In this document: positions 16,336 to 23,538 of the stretch, piece after piece
How the letters are laid out: each line of letters opens with the position of its first letter
Numbering within the stretch: position 1 is the stretch's first letter
NCBI GenBank assembly: GCA_002388005.1
Contig: DGLO01000146.1
Span: 3,448 to 32,799, forward strand
Direction of reading: 5' to 3'
DNA: 29,352 nucleotides
From: Candidatus Neomicrothrix sp. UBA4542
Lineage (GTDB): Bacteria; Actinomycetota; Acidimicrobiia; Acidimicrobiales; Poriferisodalaceae
The notes under the pieces: generated by a model
The model's database searches: none
What the model was told of the DNA's origin: nothing
The model's input: only the letters and a program-made list of their open reading frames with translations
Translations under genes and position numbers: made by a program

Positions 16336-17502
16336 ATGGACTTTTCTCTTTCTGAAGACCACGAAGCAATCCGCGACGGCGTACGCCGCGTATGCGCCCA
16401 ATTCCCGGACGAATATTGGCGAGAAAAGGACGAGCAACACGAATTCCCTTGGGACTTTTATGAGGCAATGGCCGGTGGCGGATGGGTGGGTATCGCCATC
16501 CCTGAGGAATTCGGGGGCGGAGGCCAAGGAATTACCGAAGCATCAATTGTTTTAGAAGAAGTGGCAGCAAGTGGCGCTGCCATGAACGGTTGTTCGGCGA
16601 TTCACCTCTCGATCTTTGGCATGGAACCCGTCCGAAAATATGGTTCGCCTGAACTAGCCAACGAAATCTTGCCTCAGGTTGCTAATGGATCGCTTCACGC
16701 CGCCTTTGGAGTCACAGAACCCGACGCAGGTACTGACACCACCTCCATTCGCACTCGAGCCGAACGCGACGGTGACGAATACGTGGTCAACGGCGCCAAG
16801 GTCTGGACCACGAAAGCCCCATACTGTGAGGTCTGCTTGTTGCTCGTAAGAACAACCCCCAAAGAGTTGTGTGACGGACCAACTCAGGGCATGACGTTGT
16901 TATTGGTTGATCTACAAGACCCCGCGGTGGACATCACTCCGATCCCCAAGGTCGGACGCAATGCGGTTGTTTCCTGCGAAGTTCGTTACGACGGTCTTCG
17001 AGTTCCGGTGAGTCGTCGAGTAGGGGAAGAAGGCGAGGGCTTTCGATACATCTTGGACGGACTGAACCCCGAGCGCATTCTCATATCGGCGGAGGCGCTC
17101 GGAATTGGACGTGTCGCTCTCAACAAGGCCGTCACTTACGCAAACAATCGCATCATTTTCGGCCGACCAATCGGGCAAAATCAGGGCCTGGCGTTTCCGT
17201 TGGCTGATAGTCATGCCCGACTTCACGCCGCGGAATTAGTCGTCCGAAACGCCGCCTGGCGTTACGACAACGGACTTGACTGCGGGGAACAAGCAAACCT
17301 GGCGAAATATCTGGCGTCTGAAGCAGCTTTCGACTGTGCGGACCGAGCAATGCAAACACATGGCGGTTTCGGATACGCCAAAGAGTACGACGTCGAGCGC
17401 TATTGGAGGGAGAGTCGGCTGATGAAGATCGCTCCGGTCAGCCAAGAGATGGTCATGAATTACGTCTCCAACAAAGTCCTCGGTCTGCCAAGGTCGTACT
17501 GA
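16336..17502 (+). CDS. Acyl-CoA dehydrogenase family protein
   Basis: This 388-residue flavoprotein has the full ACAD architecture: helical N-domain (1-120), beta domain with FGVTEPDAGTDT, and helical C-domain with RIIFGRPIGQNQG, QTHGGFGYAKEYDVERYWRE and the ending VLGLPRSY. At the usual catalytic loop the YEGT glutamate is replaced (IAPVSQ). Glu246 in GLNPERIL sits where isovaleryl-CoA and long-chain enzymes place the catalytic base. The substrate is unknown. The frame is open further upstream, but ATG 16336 begins at the normal MDFSLSEDHEAIRD N-terminus. It lies between XdhC and MocA genes in the cox operon, an unusual place for such a gene. Confidence 0.92.
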   Translation: MDFSLSEDHEAIRDGVRRVCAQFPDEYWREKDEQHEFPWDFYEAMAGGGWVGIAIPEEFGGGGQGITEASIVLEEVAASGAAMNGCSAIHLSIFGMEPVRKYGSPELANEILPQVANGSLHAAFGVTEPDAGTDTTSIRTRAERDGDEYVVNGAKVWTTKAPYCEVCLLLVRTTPKELCDGPTQGMTLLLVDLQDPAVDITPIPKVGRNAVVSCEVRYDGLRVPVSRRVGEEGEGFRYILDGLNPERILISAEALGIGRVALNKAVTYANNRIIFGRPIGQNQGLAFPLADSHARLHAAELVVRNAAWRYDNGLDCGEQANLAKYLASEAAFDCADRAMQTHGGFGYAKEYDVERYWRESRLMKIAPVSQEMVMNYVSNKVLGLPRSY

Positions 17503-17506
17503 CATT

Positions 17507-18070
17507 GTGAAGGTCGCCGGTGCACTCCTCGCAGCTGGAATCGGTTCGCGCTATTGCGGTCCGACCCACAAGCTTCTGGCCAACCTTGACGGGGAAGCGA
17601 TAGTGAGACGTGCAGCCCGGTCGATGGTCAATTCAGGTCTCACGGATTTGCTCGTGGTTACCGGATCCGCGCCGGTGGAAGCTGTTTTGGCGAGCTGGCC
17701 TCAGTTGGAAATGCTCCACAACCCTGATTACGAAGAAGGAATTTCCACTTCCCTCAGGACGGCCACAAATTGGGCCGAGCGCGGTGGTTTCGACGCTCTT
17801 GTCGTCGGCCTGGGAGATCAACCGGGAGTATTGAGTACAGCGTGGCGGTCGGTTGCTGCTAGTAGTTCACCGATTGCAGTCGCCACCTACGGCGGACGCG
17901 CAGGAAACCCCGTTCGCTTGGCCAGCTCAGTGTGGCCTATGTTGCCCGATTCCGGCGACGAGGGGGCGCGCGTCCTTATGCGTACGAGGCCAGAACTAGT
18001 AGAACGGGTAGCCTGCGAAGGTTCGCCCGACGACGTAGATACTGTGGAGGATCTCGGAAGATGGAGTTGA
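17507..18070 (+). CDS. MocA-like molybdenum cofactor cytidylyltransferase (NTP transferase)
   Basis: The 187-residue protein has the MobA/MocA nucleotidyltransferase signature LLAAGIGSRYCGPTHKLL at residues 7-24 and the metal-binding GLGDQPG segment near residue 104. In CODH-type loci this gene makes the cytosine dinucleotide form of the molybdenum cofactor (MCD) from MPT-Mo and CTP. MobA itself would make the guanine form used by other enzymes, so the cytidylyltransferase reading comes from context. GTG 17507 follows the acyl-CoA dehydrogenase stop by four bases, and its end overlaps coxG by ten bases. Confidence 0.85.
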   Translation: MKVAGALLAAGIGSRYCGPTHKLLANLDGEAIVRRAARSMVNSGLTDLLVVTGSAPVEAVLASWPQLEMLHNPDYEEGISTSLRTATNWAERGGFDALVVGLGDQPGVLSTAWRSVAASSSPIAVATYGGRAGNPVRLASSVWPMLPDSGDEGARVLMRTRPELVERVACEGSPDDVDTVEDLGRWS

Positions 18071-18735
18071 AAAACGAATTCCGGGTCAGCGTTCCAGTCG
18101 AGCAGGCATGGGCAACTTTGACTGATGTTGAATACATCGCGCCGTGCATGCCTGGAGCTCAACTCACAGAGATTGATGGTGAGGAGTTCAAGGGCCAGGT
18201 AAAGGTCAAAGTTGGGCCGATTACTGCCCAATACAAAGGGTCGGCCAAGTTCATAGAGAAAGACCAAAGTCAGCACCGACTGGTGCTTGACGCAAGTGGA
18301 CGCGATACGCGTGGAGCGGGCAACGCCGCCGCAGAAGTCACAGTCGAAATGACCGCCGACGGGGACGAAACCGAGATCATCATCACAACCGAACTAAAAG
18401 TGACCGGCAAAGTCGCTCAGTTTGGCCGAGGCATAATGGCTGATGTCTCAGAAAAGTTGATAGGTCAGTTCGTTGAGAGCCTTGAACAGAAGCTTCTCTC
18501 GGCGTCACCTACCGATGACGCCGCCGATCAGGATCCTCAGGAACACACGGTCGGCGATGATAACTCTGACGATGAAGCTTCAACGGAAGACAACTCGGGG
18601 CCACGAAAAATAGACATGCCTGAACCCGAGCCTGTGGATTTGCTCGACACGGCTGGCGCACCACTTCTAAAGCGATTCGGCCCCTTTGCAATCGTCGCAT
18701 TGTTACTCGTCCTTCTTCGTCGCCGTAAGCGGTAG
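18061..18735 (+). CDS. coxG: CoxG-like SRPBCC protein with C-terminal membrane anchor
   Basis: Residues 1-145 or so form a CoxG-type START/SRPBCC lipid-binding domain: VPVEQAWATLTDVEYIAPCM at the start, VKVGPITAQYKG, and the closing helix around GRGIMADVSEKLIGQFVESL. A long Asp/Glu/Ser-rich linker (about 150-195) follows, then a hydrophobic helix (about 202-218) and a basic RRRKR end, so the protein should be tethered to the inner face of the membrane. CoxG is known to attach CO dehydrogenase to the membrane and has been reported to carry menaquinone to the enzyme. The frame is open upstream, but ATG 18061 begins the family N-terminus. DUF501 follows 19 bases later. Confidence 0.9.
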   Translation: MELKNEFRVSVPVEQAWATLTDVEYIAPCMPGAQLTEIDGEEFKGQVKVKVGPITAQYKGSAKFIEKDQSQHRLVLDASGRDTRGAGNAAAEVTVEMTADGDETEIIITTELKVTGKVAQFGRGIMADVSEKLIGQFVESLEQKLLSASPTDDAADQDPQEHTVGDDNSDDEASTEDNSGPRKIDMPEPEPVDLLDTAGAPLLKRFGPFAIVALLLVLLRRRKR

Positions 18736-18754
18736 CGACTACAAGAGACCGATC

Positions 18755-19246
18755 GTGAACCTCGACGCCGTGAGAGTGTCCCCCGTAGGACTCCCATCGG
18801 AAGAAGAGACGGGTCGGGTCGCAGCGTTACTTGGAAGGGATCCTGCTGTCGCGTTCGAAATCGTGGTGACAGACACCGGGGGAGACCCTGTGGTAATCCG
18901 CAACGGACCGATCATGAATGACGGACGCCCGATGCCCACTCGATACTGGCTCGTAGGTCGCGATTTATCCCGTCGGGTAGCTCGTTTAGAAGGTAGAGGA
19001 GGAGTGAGAGCCGCCGAGGCGGCTGTCGATGCTGGTGAACTTGCCGCGACCCACGCCCGGTACGCGGCGGAACGAGACGGTGAAATACCTGAACATCATG
19101 TCGGACCACGACCCACGGGGGGAGTGGGGGGCACGCGCACCGGAGTCAAGTGTTTACATACACACCTTGCCTACCATCTGGCTGTGGGTCAGGACCCCGT
19201 CGGCGCATGGGTTGTCAACCAGCTTGAGGCGGATCAAGGTGCCTGA
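18755..19246 (+). CDS. DUF501 domain protein
   Basis: The 163-residue protein matches the actinobacterial DUF501 family (Rv1025-like), of unknown function. Visible hallmarks are the RDPAVAFEIV start region, the DGRPMPTRYWLVGRDL strand, an RLEGRGGVRAAE segment and the C-terminal GVGGTRTGVKCLHTHLAYHL and DPVGAWV motifs. GTG 18755 is preferred over the more upstream ATG at 18686, which lies inside coxG. In mycobacteria and many relatives it sits between ftsB and ppx; here it follows coxG by 19 bases. Its end overlaps the ppx start by eight bases. Confidence 0.9.
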   Translation: MNLDAVRVSPVGLPSEEETGRVAALLGRDPAVAFEIVVTDTGGDPVVIRNGPIMNDGRPMPTRYWLVGRDLSRRVARLEGRGGVRAAEAAVDAGELAATHARYAAERDGEIPEHHVGPRPTGGVGGTRTGVKCLHTHLAYHLAVGQDPVGAWVVNQLEADQGA

Positions 19247-20150
19247 TGGCGAACCCGTAGCGGTATTGGACTTTGGTACGAATACAACGCGGTTATTGGT
19301 TACTAACGGCGGGAACCTGAATCTTCGGATGCATCGCGTCACTGGACTCGGCCGCGGTCTAGAGCGACTAGGCGAACTCAGCGAACCAGGCATCACAAGA
19401 ACTCTAAAAGCATTGAGTGAGTTCAACGCCGTCATCAAAACTCACGGTGTTCAGAAGGTTCGAGCCGTGGCCACAAGTGCAGCTCGCGACGCGAAAAATC
19501 GAAACGAATTCCTCGGTCCTGCATCCACACTCCTCGGTCACCCCCTTGAGTTGCTTTCCGGAGAACAAGAAGCGCGTTACGGCTTCTTGGGAGCTACCGC
19601 GGATCTAGACCCCCGCGAAGGGCCGTATTTGGTGCTTGACATTGGTGGCGGTTCGACGGAGCTCTCATTCGGACGTTCCTCTCCGGAGATGTACCGATCA
19701 GTCAATATGGGCTCCGTGCGGTATTTAGAGCAGTATTTGCTGAGTGACCCACCCAGACCTGAGGAGTTAAGCGGAGCAATTCAAATTGCGCGCTTACACC
19801 TAGATGACGTTGATCGAGAGCAACCCTCAATGGGAACCGCAGCCGCTCTCATAGGTGTAGCCGGAACGATTACCACTGTTGCCGCAGTCGAGATCGGCCT
19901 CGAACCATACGACCCTCAAGTGATTGACGGCTTCGTACTTCGACGAGAAGCAGCAGAAGACGTATTTCGGACCCTGGCCACCGAGGGTCTCGAAGACAGG
20001 ATGCACAACCCTGGACTTGAAGCTGCTCGAGCCGACGTGATCGTTGCCGGCTGCTGCATTCTTGTAGCCGTGATGCGGCATTGGAGTTTTGAGAAGTGCG
20101 TGGTTCGCGAACGCGATCTTCTCGACGGAATTGCTGCTGAACTTCTCTAG
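19239..20150 (+). CDS. ppx: Exopolyphosphatase/pppGpp phosphatase family protein (Ppx/GppA)
   Basis: This 303-residue ASKHA-fold protein hydrolyses inorganic polyphosphate or (p)ppGpp-type substrates. The phosphate-binding loops are VAVLDFGTNTTRLLV at the N-terminus and YLVLDIGGGSTELSFG mid-protein, with VRAVATSAARDA and GVAGTITTVAAVE also characteristic. Only the two-domain core is present, as in the short actinobacterial Ppx1 and Ppx2. The frame extends upstream to 19029, but GTG 19239 gives the normal N-terminus, has GAGG upstream and overlaps DUF501 by eight bases. Whether polyphosphate or pppGpp is the main substrate cannot be told from sequence. Confidence 0.92.
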   Translation: MPDGEPVAVLDFGTNTTRLLVTNGGNLNLRMHRVTGLGRGLERLGELSEPGITRTLKALSEFNAVIKTHGVQKVRAVATSAARDAKNRNEFLGPASTLLGHPLELLSGEQEARYGFLGATADLDPREGPYLVLDIGGGSTELSFGRSSPEMYRSVNMGSVRYLEQYLLSDPPRPEELSGAIQIARLHLDDVDREQPSMGTAAALIGVAGTITTVAAVEIGLEPYDPQVIDGFVLRREAAEDVFRTLATEGLEDRMHNPGLEAARADVIVAGCCILVAVMRHWSFEKCVVRERDLLDGIAAELL

Positions 20151-20189
20151 CTTGAATCGGCGCTGTCAACGGACGCTAGTGTTCGGTCG

Positions 20190-20795
20190 GTGAGCGACCT
20201 ACACACCCCGCGTCTGCTTCTTCGAGGTTTACGACCGAACGATTTTGTGCAATGGAGCGAGGTCCGCCGCCGTTGCGCATCCTGGTTAACAAAATGGGAG
20301 CCCGAATCAGTTGACGGAGCTCTAGACCCAACTCGGGACCCGGCCGCTTTCTCGGCTCGCTGCAGCGCGCGGGAACGCGAACGGCAACTGGGCACTGGCT
20401 TCGCGTGGTCGATGTGGCACCGGGGACAGTTCGTGGGTGAAATCAACGTAAATAACGTCGTCCGAGGTGCGTTCCAGAGTGGACACATCGGGTACTGGGT
20501 AGATGAGCGCTGGGCAGGTCATGGCTTTGTACCAGAAGCACTGGTCGCCGTTTTCGGACACGCGTTCGACCGTGCCGGGCTTCACCGTCTTCAAATATCG
20601 ATCATCCCCCGAAACAGCGCCAGTCGGCGTGTAGTCGAAAAATTGGGCGTGCGGCATGAAGGCTTAGCTGAGGGCTATTTGAGGATTGCAGGAGTGTGGG
20701 AAGACCACATGCGTTTCGGAATCACTGCTGAGGAGTGGGAAGAACGACGAGACGAGCTCTGGCAATTTGTGTCCAACATGGCCGTGAGTGCATAA
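20190..20795 (+). CDS. GNAT acetyltransferase, RimJ/RimL type
   Basis: The 201-residue protein begins with TPRLLLRGLRPNDF, the usual opening of the RimJ/RimL branch of GNAT acetyltransferases, and has the acetyl-CoA binding segment GYWVDERWAGHGFVPEAL followed by HRLQISIIPRNSASRRVVEKLG. It transfers an acetyl group from acetyl-CoA to an amine, possibly the N-terminus of a ribosomal protein, but the substrate is not predictable. The start is GTG 20190, 39 bases after ppx, with GGTCGG upstream. It converges with the nuclease gene 18 bases downstream. Confidence 0.9.
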   Translation: MSDLHTPRLLLRGLRPNDFVQWSEVRRRCASWLTKWEPESVDGALDPTRDPAAFSARCSARERERQLGTGFAWSMWHRGQFVGEINVNNVVRGAFQSGHIGYWVDERWAGHGFVPEALVAVFGHAFDRAGLHRLQISIIPRNSASRRVVEKLGVRHEGLAEGYLRIAGVWEDHMRFGITAEEWEERRDELWQFVSNMAVSA

Positions 20796-20813
20796 ATCGA
20801 TAATCGATAGCGG

Positions 20814-21809
20814 TTACCAGACTCTGCCGTTCCCTGTTTCTTCGAGCCAGGCCTGACCGGGGCCACAACTTTCAGCGACCGGACACCATTTACAAGCGCC
20901 ACTCGGCCTCTTGTGCGCTTGAGCTTGCCCGAGCCGAAGTTCGACTAGTCGTTCAATGCTTTCTGCAGTCCGACGTATCGCAGAGCGCAACAGATCCTCG
21001 TCGACATGTTCGACCTGAACGCGTCCCGCATCGACGTAAAAACTTGCGAGCAGCGCAGGTGGAACCCCGACGACGAGAGTTTCTAACAGAGCGTAAAATC
21101 GGAGATCGTCTAAGTGATGCGGTACAGAACGTCCCGTTTTGAGTTCAATAAGGACCCGACCGGCGGTTAACTCTTCTGGCCTGCCCAGGGTTAGGTCGAA
21201 TCTTCCTTGAAGGACGATCTTTCCCTGGTGGAGTAATACCTTTCGGGGTAACTCTGTGGTGGGGTGCCAAGCGCTTCTCAATGGGGGAAAGGTGTCAAAA
21301 AAAGTTTGAAGGAGACCGGCGACCTCGCTGCGTATTTCTGCTCGCTCGACGTCTCCGAGACTCAGGAGAAATTCCGCTAAGCCATCGCCGCGGCCCATGA
21401 TACTTGTGACCGCTTCGTCGACCAGCTCGGACGCGGTGCGTCCTAAAGGAAGGTGTATCGACAGTTCTACACACTTATGAAAAATTTGACCCCTGGTCAT
21501 AGGAATACGCCACTCGAAGGATTGTTCTTCCTGCGCTTCGTACAGGGCTTCGCAACTGTTCACCGCATGTAGTTGGCGCTTAGAAATCCAAAGCGGTTCA
21601 TCGAGTCGGTCGACGAAATCGATGGTCTCTCTTTCAAGTTCGAGTTCAATTTGGGCTGCCAAATTAGACGCGTGGGTGATGCGCTCTTCGTTCGGTAGCC
21701 GAATCAAGTCAAGAGTTGCCTTCTGAGCAGGGGTGAGTGACGTACCTGGGCCGCCGTCTGTAGTACCTAATTCGCTACTTGTGACCACAGATGCCACGGT
21801 AGCCCTCAA
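20814..21809 (-). CDS. PD-(D/E)XK nuclease of the RecB/Cas4 type with a probable Fe-S cluster
   Basis: The 331-residue protein has the RecB-family nuclease order: His111 in RGQIFH, Asp205 in QGRFDLTLG, Glu222-x-Lys224 in VLIELKTG, and the helix LDDLRFYALL with Tyr239. One cysteine before the nuclease core (Cys86 in NSCEALY) and three at the end (Cys306, Cys309, Cys315) match the 4Fe-4S arrangement of AddB, Cas4 and related nucleases. No helicase motif is present and no CRISPR genes are near. A role in DNA repair is inferred. The longest frame starts at TTG 21809; GTG 21797, with AGG six bases upstream, may be the true start and would shorten all residue numbers by four. Confidence 0.85.
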   Translation of the reverse strand: MRATVASVVTSSELGTTDGGPGTSLTPAQKATLDLIRLPNEERITHASNLAAQIELELERETIDFVDRLDEPLWISKRQLHAVNSCEALYEAQEEQSFEWRIPMTRGQIFHKCVELSIHLPLGRTASELVDEAVTSIMGRGDGLAEFLLSLGDVERAEIRSEVAGLLQTFFDTFPPLRSAWHPTTELPRKVLLHQGKIVLQGRFDLTLGRPEELTAGRVLIELKTGRSVPHHLDDLRFYALLETLVVGVPPALLASFYVDAGRVQVEHVDEDLLRSAIRRTAESIERLVELRLGQAQAHKRPSGACKWCPVAESCGPGQAWLEETGNGRVW

Positions 21810-21934
21810 GAACGGACCAGGCTCGCCTCCGAAGTTCCGTGGGAATCACCTTTCGTCACCCGAGACCCTTCCAACAGAAGTCCACTTGGACTCTGCTCCT
21901 GTAGTTGTCCCACCCCTAGTGGAACCTTGACCTG

Positions 21935-22393
21935 ATGAAGAACGCAACCGACAAAGGGAGAGGTATCGCTTGTGGTGCCGAGGCACGACAAAAGGGCGAG
22001 GCGAGTGTCTCAGCTATTGATAGCGCCCCGTCAGTGCACTTTTCGATGGTGGCTAGAGCGATTACCCGAGCCGGTAAGCGGATCGGACTTCACGTTCCTG
22101 GGTTCCGCAGTCCACCTCAGAGTGGTCAGCTAGACCGAACTGTGCGTCGCCACAAATCTGGGTCGATTGTTGCCGTACGGGTGAAGGGTCGACCGTTCGC
22201 TGCGGTTATAGGTGATCTAGTTGAAGGTGTTGTTGTTTGCAATCAGTTGACTCAGAGGGAAGCAGGCGACGTCCGAAATGTTTTGTGGCATGCGGCAATT
22301 CAAGTAGGTCAGAATGACGACTCGACGTCGACGCGTAGACCGACCGTCTTAATTCATCATTCGGATCTCGGAGAGACGACAGCGGCCGCTTAG
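21935..22393 (+). CDS. Unrecognised small basic protein
   Basis: I do not recognise this 152-residue protein. The part from about residue 38 looks structured: an amphipathic helix (MVARAITRAGKRIGL), a proline-rich turn GFRSPPQS, then basic VRRHKSGSIVAVRVKGRPFAAVIGDLV and a helical end; the last 25 or so residues and the first 37 look disordered. ATG 22046, at residue 38, is a plausible alternative start and would give 115 residues. The pattern of alternating hydrophobic strands and basic residues would suit nucleic-acid binding, but that is a guess. It is divergent from the nuclease and 53 bases upstream of tRNA-Leu. Confidence 0.6.
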   Translation: MKNATDKGRGIACGAEARQKGEASVSAIDSAPSVHFSMVARAITRAGKRIGLHVPGFRSPPQSGQLDRTVRRHKSGSIVAVRVKGRPFAAVIGDLVEGVVVCNQLTQREAGDVRNVLWHAAIQVGQNDDSTSTRRPTVLIHHSDLGETTAAA

Positions 22394-22446
22394 AAAGACG
22401 TCGCGACCGATCTTGGGGCCTAGGCTTAGCAACGCCTTGATCACCA

Positions 22447-22531
22447 GCCCGGGTGGCGGAATGGCAGACGCAGAGGGCTTAAACCCCTCGGTTCCTAACG
22501 GAGCGTGTGGGTTCGAATCCCACTCCGGGCA
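22447..22531 (+). tRNA. tRNA-Leu (anticodon UAA)
   Basis: The sequence folds as a class II tRNA. The 7-bp acceptor stem GCCCGGG pairs with TCCGGGC, with one G-U at its base. The D-arm is GTGGCGGAATGGCAGACGC. The anticodon stem GAGGG/CCCTC encloses the loop CTTAAAC with anticodon TAA. A long variable arm is followed by the T-arm GTGGGTTCGAATCCCAC. A long variable arm and A as discriminator base identify leucine. The CCA end is not encoded. It reads UUA and UUG codons. Confidence 0.96.
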
Positions 22532-22533
22532 CT

Positions 22534-23538
22534 CTAAGAAGCGGCCGCCCTAAGCGATTCAACTGTCTCTGATCCTGGCTTGGTTCGGTTTCGCGCGGCA
22601 GCCACACATAGGTCGCGCAGGACTCGGTTGAGAGGCGTAGGTATCCCATACATTTCTCCGAGTCGAACAATCGCGCCGTTGAAGTGATCGACTTCCACCT
22701 GCCCCCGTTGAAAAGCAAGATCCTGCCATGTACTCGGATACGACCGCGTCGAAGGCGTTACCGGCGGGTTCGGTGGCCACACGCCTGGTTCTCTCAGGCG
22801 AGCGACCTGTTGTCTCAAATTTCGCTTTCCGATGGTGCGAGCCGAAATGTTGGCTGCGTCGAGAACATCTGCCGCTTCTTCATTCACGTCGCTGATGAAC
22901 TGACGGTCTCCGGGGTTACACGAAACCTCCTGGACTGACAGATTGACCAATGCCAAGTATGCGTTTGCCAAGTTCCGGACAAGTTTTCCCCACTTGCCAT
23001 CGATGACCCGATCGTCGACTGCAGCTTTCATACCTCCCGCAATCAGGTCAGACACCAATTCTCGGCAGATGGGGTCGTTTCCGGTTGGCCAACATCCAAT
23101 CTCTAATAGACGACCACCTGAGTGCCGAACCGTTCCGGGTTCGACTATTTCAGCGCCCACCATCACCGTGCATCCGTACGTTCGATAGCCCTCTTTGCTC
23201 AACCACTCTTCGTTGCTAACCCCATTTTGGAAACAGACGATCGGTAGTTCCTGGTACAGCAGCGAGTGGTGCCGGACTGCCGCGAAAGTATCGTCGGTCT
23301 TCATGGCTAGAAGAACGACGGTTCGATCGTCTAGGTCAAGATCATGAGCGGTTGCCGAGGCCGGGAGACGCCAACGTCCCTCAGTGTTCTGGGTGACTTT
23401 CAATCCGTGAGAACGCAAAGCCTCCAGGTGAGCACCCCTCGCTACGAGTTGAACTTTGCGGCCAGCGTTCGCTAATCGGCTGGCAATCACACAACCAATT
23501 CCGCCTGCGCCGTGAACGACGTAATTAAGTGACTTCAT
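22534..23538 (-). CDS. Ketopantoate reductase family protein (PanE/ApbA)
   Basis: The 334-residue protein has an N-terminal NADP-binding Rossmann domain (HGAGGIGCVIA at 9-19) and the helical C-terminal PanE domain. Lys185 in KWGKLVRNLANA aligns with the catalytic Lys176 of E. coli PanE, with Asn189 and Asn192 as supporting residues, so reductase chemistry on a 2-oxo acid is expected. Whether the substrate is ketopantoate is uncertain, since several paralogues of this family act elsewhere. The frame extends to 23619, but ATG 23538 gives the normal start and overlaps the SnoaL-like gene by four bases. Its 3' end lies two bases from the tRNA. Confidence 0.88.
   Translation of the reverse strand: MKSLNYVVHGAGGIGCVIASRLANAGRKVQLVARGAHLEALRSHGLKVTQNTEGRWRLPASATAHDLDLDDRTVVLLAMKTDDTFAAVRHHSLLYQELPIVCFQNGVSNEEWLSKEGYRTYGCTVMVGAEIVEPGTVRHSGGRLLEIGCWPTGNDPICRELVSDLIAGGMKAAVDDRVIDGKWGKLVRNLANAYLALVNLSVQEVSCNPGDRQFISDVNEEAADVLDAANISARTIGKRNLRQQVARLREPGVWPPNPPVTPSTRSYPSTWQDLAFQRGQVEVDHFNGAIVRLGEMYGIPTPLNRVLRDLCVAAARNRTKPGSETVESLRAAAS

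Noticed and set aside
19029..19238. Upstream extension of the ppx frame by 70 codons
   Set aside because: It lies inside DUF501 in another frame, and the Ppx domain begins right after GTG 19239.
20796..20808. Tandem ATCGAT hexamers between the acetyltransferase and nuclease genes
   Set aside because: The palindromes are too short and too close to form a useful hairpin, and no role is suggested by position.
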